Positions 43,711-56,203 of a stretch of 64,000 nt of DNA are shown one piece after another (the first letter of the stretch is position 1; each line of letters starts with the position of its first letter). Location of the stretch: contig JAJTUP010000005.1 in assembly GCA_021399435.1 (NCBI GenBank), positions 682,001 through 746,000 of the forward strand. The letters are read 5' to 3'. The DNA comes from Diaporthe sp. PMI_573. Lineage: Eukaryota > Ascomycota > Sordariomycetes > Diaporthales > Diaporthaceae. The notes under the pieces were generated by a model that was not told the DNA's origin, did no database searches, and saw only the letters and a program-made list of their open reading frames with translations. Position numbers and translations under genes: made by a program.

Positions 43711-44405
43711 GTGTCTAATCTTGTCCCTCTTACCGTTATCAAGGGTGCTGGCCACGAGTTCATTCCCCTCCCACAGGGGGAGAACGCGACTGTTGCCGAC
43801 TTCCATTCGTATGTCCCAAGTTTTGCTTGGCCGTAACGTTTAACCATCTAACCTTTGCAGAATCCGAACAAAGACCACCGACTCCCCGAGCTATTTTACC
43901 TCAGGGTTTTATAAAATTACCGCCGGGCCTGCCCGGCCCGCTCATTACACTTTTGAGGAGACCAAATATGTTCTGAGTGGTCAGATTGATGTCTTGGTAT
44001 GCCCTCATCTGTCTCTCAAAGACAATCACAGCTTCTGATTCCATTTAATAGGACGAAGCTACTGGCATTACACACCATCTCGTGCCAGGAGACTTCGCTT
44101 TCTTCCACGTCGGATCGAAGGTCAAAGTAAGTCATATATGACTCATATTGTGACCTCAAAACTTAATAGAACATCTCATCTTGGACTACTCAATGCCGCG
44201 GCTGTTCAATGCCTGCTTGATAGTCGGCCGCGTATACTCTTCCCATAGAAGCAAATTCGTCCTTGCTGGCTCTCTCAACTGACCAACATCTTTTTAGTTC
44301 TCGACGAAGTCCAATGGTTTCGCGTTCTACGCTGTAACTCGGCCTGTCAAAACTCCCCACCCTAACCTCCAAGGCCGGGAGGAAGAAGCAAAGGCCAAGT
44401 TGTAA
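43711..44405 (+). CDS. Small cupin-fold protein (EutQ-like)
   Basis: Four exons (43711-43808, 43861-43996, 44052-44126, 44298-44405) splice in phase to about 138 residues, too fragmented to show as one ORF. The cupin core reads PARPAHYTFEETKYVLSG (motif 1, with the metal-binding His and Glu positions), then HHLVPGDFAFFHVG (motif 2), as in ethanolamine-utilisation EutQ-like and related single-domain cupins. The 5' end is uncertain. The frame opens SNLVPLTVIKGAGHEF after a GTG at 43711, where an ATG would be expected. Either an upstream exon supplies the A of a split ATG at the AG before it, or the start codon is lost. A cytosolic metal-binding enzyme or binding protein is likely; substrate unknown. 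Confidence 0.72.
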
Positions 44406-44686
44406 GAGATCGCGCGCGACGACGCGGGGCGCGGACTTTAAATATCGGACCCAGAATAAAACCGTTACATCATTACCGAATAGAGCACCTTTAGGTGCTC
44501 TACGAGAGACAATTCCGCTAATACTGAAAGTGAATGCACATCTGGCAATAACATCGTTGATAGGTCATTTGCCGTGTGTGCACGTAACTAGAAGCGAAAC
44601 AACAAATACTAGGAGCGGTTATGCAGGGCAGACCCTGGAATATTATCGGTTGACCCCGTCAACAAGCATTGCTGTTATAACCTGAG

Positions 44687-45774
44687 CTAGGCCGCCTGCT
44701 GGGCGGCAACACAAGCAGCGACCCCGTCATTCTCAGCCAACGCAGCCGTGCCTCCAGAGTTGTCAGACTGCTGCACAGTCTGCCTCACCGCGGCCGTGCA
44801 CTTCGCAGTAACACCATCCGCCGCAGCCGCGGCCACCGTAGCGTTGGCCGACAGCGCAGCAGCGATTGCGTTCTGGGCGTCCGCCGCATTCGGGTGGGCA
44901 GCGGCCGCCTTGGCCCCCAGCGTGAAGATGGTGCCCTTGGCGTTGGCCTCGCCCTGGAGGTCCGCGTCCTGCTTGGTGAGGTTCACCGTCTGCGCGAGCT
45001 CGGCGAGCTGCGCCAGGTCCCCCTGTTCGGCCTGTGCCGCGACGACGTCGGCTGATACCTGGGCGCCTGCCAGGTGGGACGCTATCTCGGCTTCTGTGGC
45101 GTCGGCCACCAGCATGTTGGTCGAGAAGATGCACCCGACGGGGTCAGCTGAGTCATCGCAGATGAAGCCGTCGCCGGTGGGATCGCCGACCTGATACGCT
45201 GTTAGCGGTGTTGCCACAGGACTGAAATCACGAAGCCATTTCTGGCATATGCAGGGGGACTCACAGTGCCAGCGGGGAAAGTACCGGTCTGGATGGCCAA
45301 GTTTGGGTCCGCCCCCACAGCCTGAAGTTGAGTAGCAAGGTCGAGAACAGCCTGCTTGTTGCCAGCCGCCTCAGGCGAGGCCGGGTCTTGATGTTGCGTG
45401 ATAGCGGCAACTTCAGGGTTGACGGCGGTCTCGTCACATGTCTCGGAGGCACCGCCGACTGGGGTTGTATTACGCTCCAAGGCGCGGAACATGAGAGCAT
45501 TCGCCATGCCTGCAATGTTATTCGCAGCCTTGGCGTTGGTGAAAGCCTGATCGGCGATATTCTGTTGTAGGCATTTCAGATTTGTAACATTGCCTGCGCC
45601 GCCCTTGGCACCTGCATCGCCCAGCAGACCAAACACAGCATTCTCGATCTGGAGTGGGTTGTCAAGTTCCAACATGGCTTGGGTGGCTTGCACGATGGCC
45701 TCATGGGAGTGCTCCTGTGGCGCCTCTGCGGCCGAGAGGCCCGCGAGGACAAACAATACAGCGGCGGTCTTCAT
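44687..45774 (-). CDS. Secreted alanine-rich protein
   Basis: 337 residues from exons 45774-45265 and 45190-44687. The 74-bp intron fuses FPAGT to VGDPTGDGFICDD, the only acceptor that keeps phase. MKTAAVLFVLAGLSAAEA is a signal peptide. The mature protein is rich in Ala, Gln, Asp and Asn and largely helical in pattern, with few aromatics. Six or so cysteines are present (LKCLQ, ETCDE, FICDD, VGCIF, AKCTA, AACVA). N-glycosylation sequons include NVT, NTT, NLT and NAT. I recognise the general type from fungal secretomes, where it is annotated only as a hypothetical or cell-wall protein. A structural or cell-wall-associated role is a guess. Confidence 0.82.
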
Positions 45775-46888
45775 TTTCTCTTTCCGTAAAAAAATAAGTA
45801 GTGGTGCTAAGACAAAGCCCTGCTTTTATCGTGTTGAAAATGGCTTTGTATAGGAAAAGACTGGGTTCACAGAACTCGTGAAGAATGAGAGGCGGGAAGC
45901 GAACGAAGCGTTAATTCGGGAAGAAACTTCCACTGCTTGAGATGTTGGCGATAACTACCATCATATTTAAGTAACACTACAAAGAACTGTTTCGAATCTC
46001 TGTAAGTCCACCCAAAACCGTCTTTCTTCCGTACTCTGCCAGTGGGACCTCCTGGTACCAGGCGCTCACATCCCGGATACGCCGGCGAGGTTCATTTTTA
46101 AGGGGACTGCGTCTCAGGTCGAGGACAAGAAATTATTCGGGAAAGCGGGATTATACTTGCAGATCCTTGTGACAAGATGTATTCTAGAAACCACGTCAAG
46201 CCTGAAGGATGCTAATAACATTCGGATGAGATACATTCGGGAGCGGCCGTTAAGGTTCTGTGCTGAAGCATTCGGACGACTCAGTCCTTCTTGGCAGGCG
46301 GTTCTGGAACACCTCCTGTGTAGCTTTCAATGCTTCGGGGGATCTGACACATTCCCAGGTTCTTGTGGAGCTTTCGAAGTTCGAATCTCCCGCGAAAGGC
46401 GTGCGTGGTGACGAGTAATCGAGGATGTATCGTCCGATCATTGGCTTTCGGGCTATACTCACCAACCCGAGTACGAACTCATCGCCTAGGACCAAGGGGG
46501 GGACCACATATGAGACGATACACTAGTCTGTCGCTGTGTTGCTGTGGGTTTGCTAGATTGGTTTTATATGACCATATAATTCGGGACTATTTCTAACATC
46601 GGTTAGAGATATACATTTGTAAAGGGTCAGTGGTATTCTTCACAGTAATCATATGATGCCCGCCAATGGGAGCGACCTTAGAGAAAACTATAGCTGAGGA
46701 ACAAAAGAAACCATGCTCGCAATTCTTAGACATCCTAAGAGACTGCTCCAGCCTGCTAACCACTCGTATCTATCATGCCATCCAGCGGTAGTGGCAGCGA
46801 ATCCAAGAGGATCAAGCCCTCGCTGCCGCGTGAACATCGTTTCTCAATTTGAGACTAGCCTCAAGTATTGTTGCTTAGAGGGCTCAGG
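45775..46888. other. Intergenic region
   Basis: 1.1 kb with only short unrelated ORFs. Confidence 0.5.
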
Positions 46889-49301
46889 TCATTGTCCGAC
46901 GTCAGGTCCTAAAGTCCCTCCTGGGGCAGGTTGCTTGATAAACAACATTATAAAGTTGATGAAAACACTTTCGAGAAAGTATGTCACGATCGCCCAATAC
47001 GATCCCAACAACAGATACAAAGCCCAAATTCGACCTGGCGTACCTAGTGGCGATGGACTCTGGTAACCGAGGACGTCGAGCAGCGTTAACATGATAACGC
47101 CGAGAGGACCGGAAGCTGCGGTGAAAATCATCAAATGTGATGCGTTAGGCGTGTTTATCCACTTTAGGAAGCGAGGGTGACGATAGCCCGAAGCGTAGTA
47201 GGCAGTCTCGCTCCATGTGGATAGTCCCATGAGGGCCCACGCATAACAGGATGCTGGAAGGGCTGAAACAGCCATGAAGAGAAGTATCGATAGCCTTAGA
47301 GGGTCTGAATAGCCCACGTACGTGTAAAGAAGCTGGTTAGAAGCAAGCAGTGTCACTGTTATAACCAGGAGCCAAACTGCGATGAACATCCATTTGCTAG
47401 ACCGATATTCCAGGCTGTCGAGTATGGAGGTGACACCATCTGGGCCGACGCTGTGTTCTCCTTGGTCATTCGCATTTCGTATCTGTCTTGCATCGAGCCC
47501 AGTGACTTTAGCCTCTAAATAGCCGTCATTCATTGCACGCGACTTGATGCCGCGGTCAAGGCTGGGATTGTCCGTTTCAGTGATTGCGGTGGCACGACTC
47601 AGATGTGCTGGCTGGTTGCTTAATGTGCGCCATGCACGACTTCCGCCATTGAAGGTCCCCAGTACTACCAGAGCCAGAGGGCTGAGTGGAAAAAGAACGG
47701 CCAAGATTTGGCCAAATGTCCAACCCTCGCGTTGAATCCTGTGGAAATAGGGGTCGTGTGCTGGATAAAGTCCGATACACGCTTGGACAAATGCAAATAT
47801 TACAAGAAGTACCTGATGAAGCAAATCAGCAGTATTCTAAATCATCTCCGGAAATAGTGTGGCCGTTTAGTTGGCCTACCTTTGCGAGCTTCGAGGTGAA
47901 CATATCGAGCAACAGGCGACCCGTCAAATGCAAGGCCAACAGCGGCGTTGTGACAACACTTTCCGCAAGATCGGGTCTATGGCTAGACGTCGGAAATATG
48001 TGCACTGCCAATCTGGATGTATTCTCGATGGCCCGTCGGCTGTAGCGGCTTATGTGGTTTCTGATGCGTTTTCTGAAAAACGCCCTTGAAAATCCAAATA
48101 GCCTTACAGCGTTCCACGAAGACAGTATGGCCATACTTGCCATCCCAAGCACAGCAGTCTGGAAGGAAATGGTCCCAAAAAATGGAGTATGAAGATCGCA
48201 GTATTGCTCGCGAGGGGAGTCGGAATCCAAAGAGGGACTCGATGAACTATCCAACCCTGCTTCGTCGCCGGTAATCGTAGAGAGGTTCGCATTTTCGTTC
48301 ATGATCACTGTTCTTATTATAAAGGCAGCAGCGGCAGTAAGCTGAGGAGGGCTTACTGGAGTGAAGTCACCCCATCGGCAAGGATCGGCCGAGCGATACA
48401 GATTATTCGCGCTGGAAACGTCGAAATAGCACAACGCGGGTGAGACAGGCTGGGCAGCCGACTTTGCAAGCGTAGAATAGGTGACGAACCAGTCGTCAGG
48501 AACCAAACCTCGGGAATCCGATGGTCCTGTAAGCTGTACAATGGTGCGCTTGCTGTACCAGTTGAAAGACGCCGTAGGGAGCAGGGCGACGATGAGCAAG
48601 ACCAGCAGCGCATACATGAGCGAAAGGCGAACGTTCCTTTGCCAGCGATGCTCTTGGAAGTATTTTTCCATTAAGAAGAGAGTTCCCTGGTGGGTGATCG
48701 TCGAAAACCATGCGAGATGGACTAGAATTTGCCAGTGATAGGCAGGAAGCCCGTTTAGCTGAGTTGGAGATGGACAGAGCGAGACGAAGCCACTGATGAG
48801 AATGGCCAGACCTGTGAGGATCTGAACGTCGCTCAAAGCTAGGAGAGACTGTTGTCGTCAGCATTGAAATTTATATGTCTGATATATCATTTAACTCACG
48901 GTTGAAAATACATGGCTAATCCTATGTTGACCCGGAAATATGGCCAGCCAAGATGCGATGCAGCTTGGGATCAGTCTGTCGGCGTAGGCAACGGTCAACC
49001 GACCTATCTTCCGCGTCGATCCCAGAACTATCTCATCAACAAGGTTTTTCTGCGCATGGTGGATTCCATCATGTGAATCTGACCAAAGAAGATAGTTGGC
49101 TATAACGGCCAACACAGTGACACCGGCGGTAATAACAAATCCGGCTACGACCTAGTGCAGCGTCAGAATATACGTCAAAAAGAAATTCCGATTCAATTTG
49201 CCTACGCCTGGGCCTGATATGTCTCCGTAAGGTGCTACCTTTGTCACCTGGCTGGACGGCAGGCTGCAGTCGACAGGACAGGTCCACAGTCCCCAGGCCA
49301 T
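46889..49301 (-). CDS. Large polytopic membrane protein of unknown function
   Basis: Exons 49301-49206, 49151-48900, 48848-47880 and 47812-46889 join in phase to 746 residues. About ten to twelve hydrophobic spans are visible, for example FVITAGVTVLAVIANYLLW, TGLAILISGFVSL, LLVLLIVALLPTASF and VLLVIFAFVQACIGLYP, then several in the C-terminal third. Short conserved-looking pieces are AYHWQILVHLAWFSTITH and EGWTFGQILAVLF; the latter also marks a common family of uncharacterised fungal plasma-membrane proteins. A loop with acidic and serine runs lies between the middle spans. No signal peptide or transporter signature is recognised. The short first exon (32 codons) begins MAWGLWTCPVDC; cysteine and proline residues there suggest an extracellular N-terminus. 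Confidence 0.82.
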
Positions 49302-50055
49302 TTCAACTTTGATGGAAAAAGTGGATGATGAAAATGACAGGTGAAAATTCCACTTGCTGGGACACACAATATTTAAGGGCTTTGGCTGGTTGTCAGCACT
49401 AACCCAGCTCAGCGTGCCCCCTTTTGCATGCGTACGCGCTGCGGCACTGCCACTGTGATTGATTGCCTGCCGCTGTTGCCTGATATCTATCATACTCCTA
49501 CCTTGAAAACAAGGCCACGTCGAGCGGCTAATTTCTTTCTTTCTTTTTCTTTTGAATTACTAAAACCATAGTGGTTTTGTGATTGAGTCCAAGGCTCCAG
49601 TGGCTCTGGCCGTCCCACAGTGAATTTGTGGGTTGCCAGCAGTGGTGATTTTCGAGGAATGACCTCGTCTGGGTCACAGTATCCCATTTCGGTGACCATG
49701 AAGACCTTGTTCGCAAGAATGTCACAGACCCCTCATCTGAACTCGGGAGGCTGTGTTCCTGGCAGTGATACAGGTGACATTCTCGCAATTGTCCATCATG
49801 AAACACTTTCAATATCTATGGGGGCTAGTGCTGTCACTAGGTCTGTCTTGTACTACCACACTGGGTCAGGGTGAGTGGCCTAGATGCTAAATTTAATATA
49901 TTGAGTCTGCTGTGATTCACCGATTAAGACGTCGTAACTGTGCGAGGGCAAGTGTACATCTACAACCGCCTACTCCTACATATGTTCCGAAGTCATTATA
50001 TGTACACAAAGGTGGATACTTACAGCAGACTAAATGATCGCTGTGCCCATGTCAC
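49302..50055. other. Intergenic region
   Basis: 754 bp between the membrane protein start and the next gene's 3' end. No supported gene. Confidence 0.5.
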
Positions 50056-51393
50056 TTATTGCCTGCGCCTCATGATCCTGCTGTTCCACCAGCCACCAGT
50101 GAAGCCCTCAGAAGCACCGCCGAACCAGGAGGGAGTCGACGAAGCGGAAGCCTCCGATGCTGCGTCCGTAGCGGATCCAGATTCAAAACCAACGAAGCCT
50201 TGTTCAAAGTTAGCAGCATGCTCAAGAAGATCGGCTCATGCACGGAGCTCGCACACCTCCAGACGGCCGAGCACCCCAGCTTCCCCACGATCCAGTTGGC
50301 CGCGCGCCGGAAGCCTCGGACCCGGAGCCACCAAAACCGCCATTTGTGGGGGTAGCACCGCTCGACTCGCCGCCGTATGAGCCTCCGCCGTAGACATTAC
50401 TAGGTTGGGAAGCAGGGACATCATCAGAGCCCGAGCCAGAAGCCCCCCCGGAAACGCCAGAGGGAGAAGCCCCGACAGCTCCGTACGAGGGACTTCCGGA
50501 AGGACTGCTGTACGAGGCGGTAGTCGATGCCGCAGGGGCCGATGGAGACGAGGCCGAGTCAGATTCGACAACGGACTCCGAGGTGAAGGACCAGCCGGGG
50601 ATACTGATGGTCCCGATGGACCAGGTGATCCCGTCCTCGCTGGTCATGGACCCTTCGACGTCCGTGCCGAGGGCGAGCGTGTTCGAGTAGGCCATGTCGG
50701 CGCTGTCCAGGATGATGCTGCAGTTGATCCAAGTGTGCGCGGGGACGGTACCGCAGTCCTCGGCGGCGCACTCGACTGCTGAGCCCCAGCCCTGTGCTTT
50801 GCCGTCGCTGGTGGAGAGCGTGGAGACGACGTCGCCGTTGACGAGGACCGTCTGCGTGTAGTTGCCACTGTTGTCGTCGTACTCGTCTATGTCTTTTGTC
50901 AGCTTGCTGATTCAGGGTCTAGTGACTGTGTAGTCTCGATTCCGGGGGCTATTTACAGTGGAACGTGACGTGGGCATCAGCTTCAGCGGTTGAGCCATCA
51001 TCTTGAACAGGCATCTGTGAATTGGCTGGCCAAGAAGTAATTGTCAGCGTTTGATTAAGTCTTGAGCCATGGAAACAGGAATTAGGTTGTATCTTAGTGA
51101 AACTAACCTCCGGTCGACATAAGAGTGTACGCGTAAACACTCCAGTTATCACTGGACCAGTTGTCCGCGATACTCTGGACAAGATCCCCATTGGAAGTAC
51201 CCATTCCAACCCAGAGCGAAAGGACCCCATTGTTGTCGCTTGGGGCGCTGGGAAGGACTAGCGTAGCCCAAGACTCGCGGACGAAGGTGTCGTCGGCCGT
51301 GGGACCGGTGCTGAAGGCTGGGCCCATGGCGGCCTTGACCTCACTCACGACGGCCGCGGCCGCAAGGGCAGACAGAATTTGGCGAGAAGACAT
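50056..51393 (-). CDS. Secreted beta-rich protein with Gly/Ser-rich tail
   Basis: Four exons (51393-51108, 51025-50957, 50886-50257, 50198-50056) join in phase to 375 residues. A signal peptide (MSSRQILSALAAAAVVSEV) is followed by a beta-rich domain with SLWVGMGTSNGDLVQSI, a TFHYEYDD junction block and WGSAVECAAEDCG. This pattern recalls concanavalin-like or G1-peptidase-like fungal secreted folds, although I do not see a convincing catalytic pair. The tail is Ser/Gly/Pro-rich with repeated GGxSG and SGARPxG pieces. Without the last intron the protein would stop at VRAPCMSRSS. With it (consensus CTAAC branch point, GTGTGC donor) it ends in an aromatic segment, WFGGASEGFTGGWW. I prefer the spliced form. 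A cell-wall location is likely. Confidence 0.78.
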
Positions 51394-52172
51394 CCTCAAT
51401 TTCGGTGCGGTATAATTTGGGAAAAGAATGTATTGGGACACAAAATATGTACTGCCAGCAGTAAGTGAATGGAACAGACTGGCGTAGAAGAAGGATGACA
51501 AAAGATGAATGAAAGGCTGTCTGTATAGGAGCTGAGGTTTGGCGAAAATCGTTTTCTAGTTGAACCAGTCTTCTCTACTTATACGAATATTCGGTCCAAT
51601 CTGGCGATGGCGCACCGGAACATGCCATCCTGCATGCACTCCTTTCCAGGATCCTGGCCTTCTAGGTAAGATATCGACTAGCAGGCGTGGAGCCTTCAAA
51701 ACAACAACTTCCAGTCGGCGGGTGCAAACTAGCGCCAACATAAGCATCACGCATGCTGACGAATGTCCTCTCTCAAAAGTGATTCCTCGTCTCCGAAACC
51801 TTTCCGAATTCGTGATCCTCTTTGCGTGAACGCCGCTTAGGAATCCTGACGGATGATCTCTTGAAACGAAAAATGCGTGTTTCGCTGCTCCCTGTAATCT
51901 CGCTCTGTTCTCACCACGGGATCGCGCCGATATGAAACATAAAGTGGGCCTCGGACATGCAATGGATTCTCCAAGCGAGGAAAAATCGATCGGGTATTTC
52001 TCAATCAAAATAATGTCAGCCGTTTACGAATTGCTAAATGCAGACCAAGGACATAGGTAGTTAGACCGTTACGCACTTGGGCAGGGGCCCTCATGTATCT
52101 ATTCCACTCTCCAGATTTGAGACTTGAATCCATCGATTTTCTCTTCTCCATCTGACGAGTGATGACTGTTCC
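51394..52172. other. Intergenic region
   Basis: 779 bp without a recognisable gene. Confidence 0.5.
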
Positions 52173-54286
52173 TCACCAGGTAGCGCGAGCTTTTTCGCAA
52201 GCCTCCAAGTCGGGAACACGCCGCGATGGGCGGATGCTCTCCCACGCAGCCATGAGCTTGACCAACTTGCCTTCCGCATTGGCCTGTGCGATAGCCTGCA
52301 AGCCATACGGTCGACCACTGCTTGAGACGTAGCCTAACGGCATAGTTGACATGGGGTAGCCTAAGAGAACAAGACATGGTGAGCACCAGGGACATGATTG
52401 AGTAGAGGGAAGAGACACCCACTCGCTGCAACCGATATGGCCGCGAAAAAGCTGTCGGAAGAGCAGACTACCATATCTACACCGTGCTGCGATACCGCCT
52501 TGTCGATGCCTTCGGTTGCTGCCCATTTCTTGCAGCTTTCCAGTCGTGCGGTCTGGTCTTCCCCTGGCCTGGATGCCTCGATCAAACTGAGGAGCTTGTC
52601 CTGGTTGGGGCAGTAGTCTGCGCACAAGACGAAATCATTAGCGAAGTCCCCCATGAGGTATTATCGTGAGTATTGTGGACGGACCTTTGTCGAATTCAAC
52701 GTCCGCATGCTCGTCGTTGAATATCACAAGGTCGTTCAAAGTCCGAACTTTGGAATACTCAAAGAACTGCAAGAACCGATCAATACCGGACTTCGCCTCC
52801 TGATCTTGTGGTCCGCTCAGAAAGGTTAGAAAATTCATTTTGCCGCCTTGGGGTGTCAATGACAGCAACCCACTGATAATGGTGTACATCAATTCACCGA
52901 TGTTTGTGTCACCAACTGTGACATTTCCCGGCTCCTCAATATCTATGTCGATGACCTTTGCACCATTGCTCTGCAGGCTTTGCTTGGCAAGCCAGTACTC
53001 TTCGGCCTTGGGTAGTCAATCAGTAATGGAGACTTCGCTGAAGCGGACCTTGACAATGGACATACCGTCTCCGCATAGTAGGCTGGGTCAGAGTTTTGCG
53101 CCTCGGCTGGCAAGCGCCACTTCTCAATGTCGAGGAAGCCGATGGCCATCTCGCTCAGATTTGCGGATGCCACCTGGGATGCCAGGCTGGGCGTGGTCTC
53201 CTTCCGACCAGAGAGAGCGTCACAAGCGAGGGCAACGTCTAAGGCAGACTTTCCCATAGCACCGACGGTGTCAAAAAAAGGCGTGAGTGACAGAACTCCA
53301 CGTAGCGAGGTTGATCCGGGTGTGAGTTTCAAGGCATACAGGCCGGCCACGGCTGACGGCGACACCAAAGAGCCGGTGGTCTCGTGGCCGAGGGCCACGG
53401 GCGCAAATCCGCAAGCGACGCTAACCGCGGACCCGGTCGAAGAGCCTTGAGGTGTCTGAGTGATGTTTAGTTCGTGCGAAGGAGCGATGTGTGAAGATGC
53501 TACCTACACTCTCGCCTTTGCGCTTGTCTCCGAGCTTGTACCCGGTGGGAATGTAGGCCGGTTGACACATACCGCCAACTGCCGACCATCCAGCACGGCC
53601 CCTGCGAAAGTTCAGGTGTGATCTGCTTAGTGAAAGAAAATTTCAATCGATCCTGGTTGCTAGACTCACTTGTTGCCGAGCATCTCCTAATTGTCGTCAG
53701 CGAATGGCTTTGCTCCGAAAAGGACATTAGAAAAAGAACCAGCTGAGACTTACAGTCATGTTCGTCTTGCCCATGATGATGAGACCGGATTTGATTAACT
53801 AGGTCGTCAGAATACTTCTGAGTGGTATTGATTACGACTTACATTGTTAACAACATCACAGTTGCCCGACGAACAAGCATCAAAAAGAGCATATGAGCCA
53901 GCAGTAGTTGGCATACCAAGGGACACATCAGTGGCGAAGATATCCTGCCAGTATGAGGGCTTGTTAGTGAATCATAGATAGAATCGTGAGTGCTGCTGCT
54001 GCTTTCTCACCTTGAGCAGGATTGGGATACCGTGGAGGGGGCCTCGGAGCCTGCCTTGTTGTCTCTCCTGGTCGAGACTCGCAGCCCATGAGATCAGCTG
54101 GATCCTTGGCGGTGTGGATATCACAGCCCTGCATTTCGCACCCTGCGTATTGTGTCTCTGAATTTGGTGCAGATACAACTCCACGATTTGCACACTGTTG
54201 ATGGAGCCCTCGTCCAAGCGCTCACGCAGTTGATCAGCAGTGGTTGCTAGGACATCGAACTTCGGCTCTGGGCATAGGGATGACAT
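52173..54286 (-). CDS. Amidase-signature family hydrolase
   Basis: Hydrolyses an amide bond to acid plus ammonia or amine. Nine exons (54286-54011, 53944-53843, 53798-53754, 53686-53670, 53601-53508, 53455-53066, 53006-52685, 52617-52423, 52360-52173) keep phase throughout and give 542 residues. One exon is only 17 nt. The Ser-cisSer-Lys triad is complete: Lys92 in HGIPILLK, cis-Ser near 183-184 in GSSTGS and nucleophile Ser207 in HETTGSLVSP. GWSAVGG precedes the signature as usual. The exon 7 donor is GTCCGT, weaker than the others. No signal peptide is seen, so it is probably cytosolic. The substrate is unknown; nicotinamide, acetamide, indole-acetamide or fatty amides are all possible for this family. 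Two SDR genes follow on the same strand. Confidence 0.92.
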
Positions 54287-54593
54287 CTTTGCTGAAAGAT
54301 GAGGGCACGCGAGATCAGACGCGTTTGCACAAGTTCAATCACCGCGTCGCAGAGAAGCTAGTCTCAACGACAAGAAATGGGGAAAGGAGTTTGGGCAAGG
54401 CGAGGTTTGCATGGGGGCGGGGCGACCGGGCTAAGGGCCAGGGAAATCTGGCAACCCATTCTTCTGTTGAATTCCACACTGTGACTGGTGGTAATGACCA
54501 ACTCACCAAAAGACGTTGGTCGGGCATAAAAACATATTTGTGCGTTTCATAGAAACTTGGCAGGTACCAAAAGGACAAGTGCTCATCACAATC
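54287..54593. other. Intergenic region
   Basis: 307 bp between the amidase start and the 3' end of the next gene. It should hold the amidase promoter. No motif noticed. Confidence 0.5.
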
Positions 54594-55567
54594 TCAAGCC
54601 CACCCAACGAGACCAGTGACTAATTTTGTCGGGGCACTAAGCTCCTCCCTCCTCGCCTTGAGCTCATCAACGTCCCAGTTCACCCACAAATATTTACCTT
54701 TCAAGAACTCGCCCTCGGGGCTCGCCACCCACGCCACAAAGTGACCCGCCAGATCAGCTACAGAAGTGGTCAGTGATTAGCCAGGAGATAACAAGGTGAC
54801 GCAAAGTTGATGAAAAGATTCAAAGACTCACGCTCATCCTGAGGCACATTCAGTGCCTCCAGCCCAGATTTGGTCAACATATCCGAAGCCACAACCCCCG
54901 GGTGCACGTTATGGAAGCGGAAGTCGGGATACTCAAGCTGCAGCGCCTCTACCACGCGAGCGGCCCCGAGCTTGCTCCCCGAGTACGCAGAGAAGTGGGG
55001 CAGCGAGGGGTTGATGTGGGCAGCGGCAGCCGAGATGTTGACGAAGACAGCGCCGGGGCCCCGCGCGGAGGCGAGGAACTGGCGCGCCAGCAGGAACAGG
55101 CCCTTGACGTTGACCTCCCAGGACTTCCACCAGTCCTCGGTGAAGCCGCCATCGCCGTCTCCGGCGGCGCCGGCGCCGGCGATGGGCCGCACGGCCGGCA
55201 GGTAGCCCGCGTTTGCTACGACGACGTCCACGCCTCCGGTGTCTGCCGCTGGGGCGAAGGCGCGCGCGACATCGCTCTCGACGGACACGTCGCCGGAGAC
55301 AGTGGAGATCTTTGTGGACGGGTGGGCGGGCCGGAGGCGCTCGGCTACTTCGTTCAGGGTCGTGGCGTTTCGGCCCAGGATGATGATGTGAGCTGCGCCT
55401 GCTGCCGCGAAGGCCTCGACGATACCAATGCCGAGTCCGCGGCCGCCACCGCTGATAAGAACTGTCTTGCCGGCAGCGGATACTTCGGGGCGGGTTGGTG
55501 AGATCGAAGGGTAGGACTGTTGGTGGTAGGTAGAGGTGAAGTTGGTCTCCCAGAGTGGTGTTGACAT
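54594..55567 (-). CDS. Short-chain dehydrogenase/reductase
   Basis: 299 residues from exons 55567-54832 and 54757-54594. ATG 55567 begins MSTPLWETNFTSTYH; the longer in-frame extension upstream (to 55771) is low-complexity and unlikely. The cofactor loop reads SGGGRGLGIG, VVANAG replaces NNAG, and NISAAAAH with AYSGSK gives the Ser, Tyr and Lys. The end (FLKGKYLWVNWDVDEL) is typical of fungal SDRs related to oxidoreductases with a C-terminal Trp-rich tail. Pro/Ala/Gly-rich insertions (AGAGAAGDGDGG) lie in the middle. The gene has high GC content. It shares strand and spacing with the amidase and the Nor1-like SDR, but no operon-like regulation can be claimed. Confidence 0.92.
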
Positions 55568-56203
55568 GATTAATGAGGTGCTTGATGGAGTGGAATGATA
55601 TGGGTGACTTGGGGCGCGAATCTGCAAGATCGGTTTGTGATACTGTGATGATCGACGAATTGTTCGACGTGGAGGCGACAGAGCGAAGCTGTAATAAACA
55701 GATTCGATCGGTAGTAGGTGATAGGATTTAAGGTGAGAAGACGAGGACTTAAGGGAGGGAGTTAAGGCCAAGATGTCGGTGTCCGCTTACATGTGGCGAT
55801 CATGCGCAAATGTTCGCGGATTGCTCCACCGGACCTCATGATTATTGGCCACAGATGCTCGTACGATAAACTCAAGAGCCTGTTCCGCCTGCGTGTCAGC
55901 AAGACATAGGCAGTCGGTACTACTCAATCCAACCGAAGGGTCAGATGGCTGCTCTAGCTTCAAACTCAACAAAGAGGTCAGCATGGCGTCTCAGTGAAGG
56001 CGACGCTGATTGTACAGTTTCCGAGTTCAGCGCACGGGACTGTTGACTTAGATATCTCTTCCCGGACATATCTCTTCCCGGACTCAGGTTACCCACCTAG
56101 TCTGCTTGGCTTGTTGCCGTGATACCCCATAAGCCGCCAAGTGCCGTCCATCGCAGCCCCAGGACGCCCAGCTAGAACATATCGTTTGTCAAGAATCGCT
56201 TAA
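55568..56203. other. Intergenic region
   Basis: 636 bp between two SDR genes. No gene recognised; the hexamer run TCTCTTCCCGGA is repeated once near 56057-56080. Confidence 0.5.
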
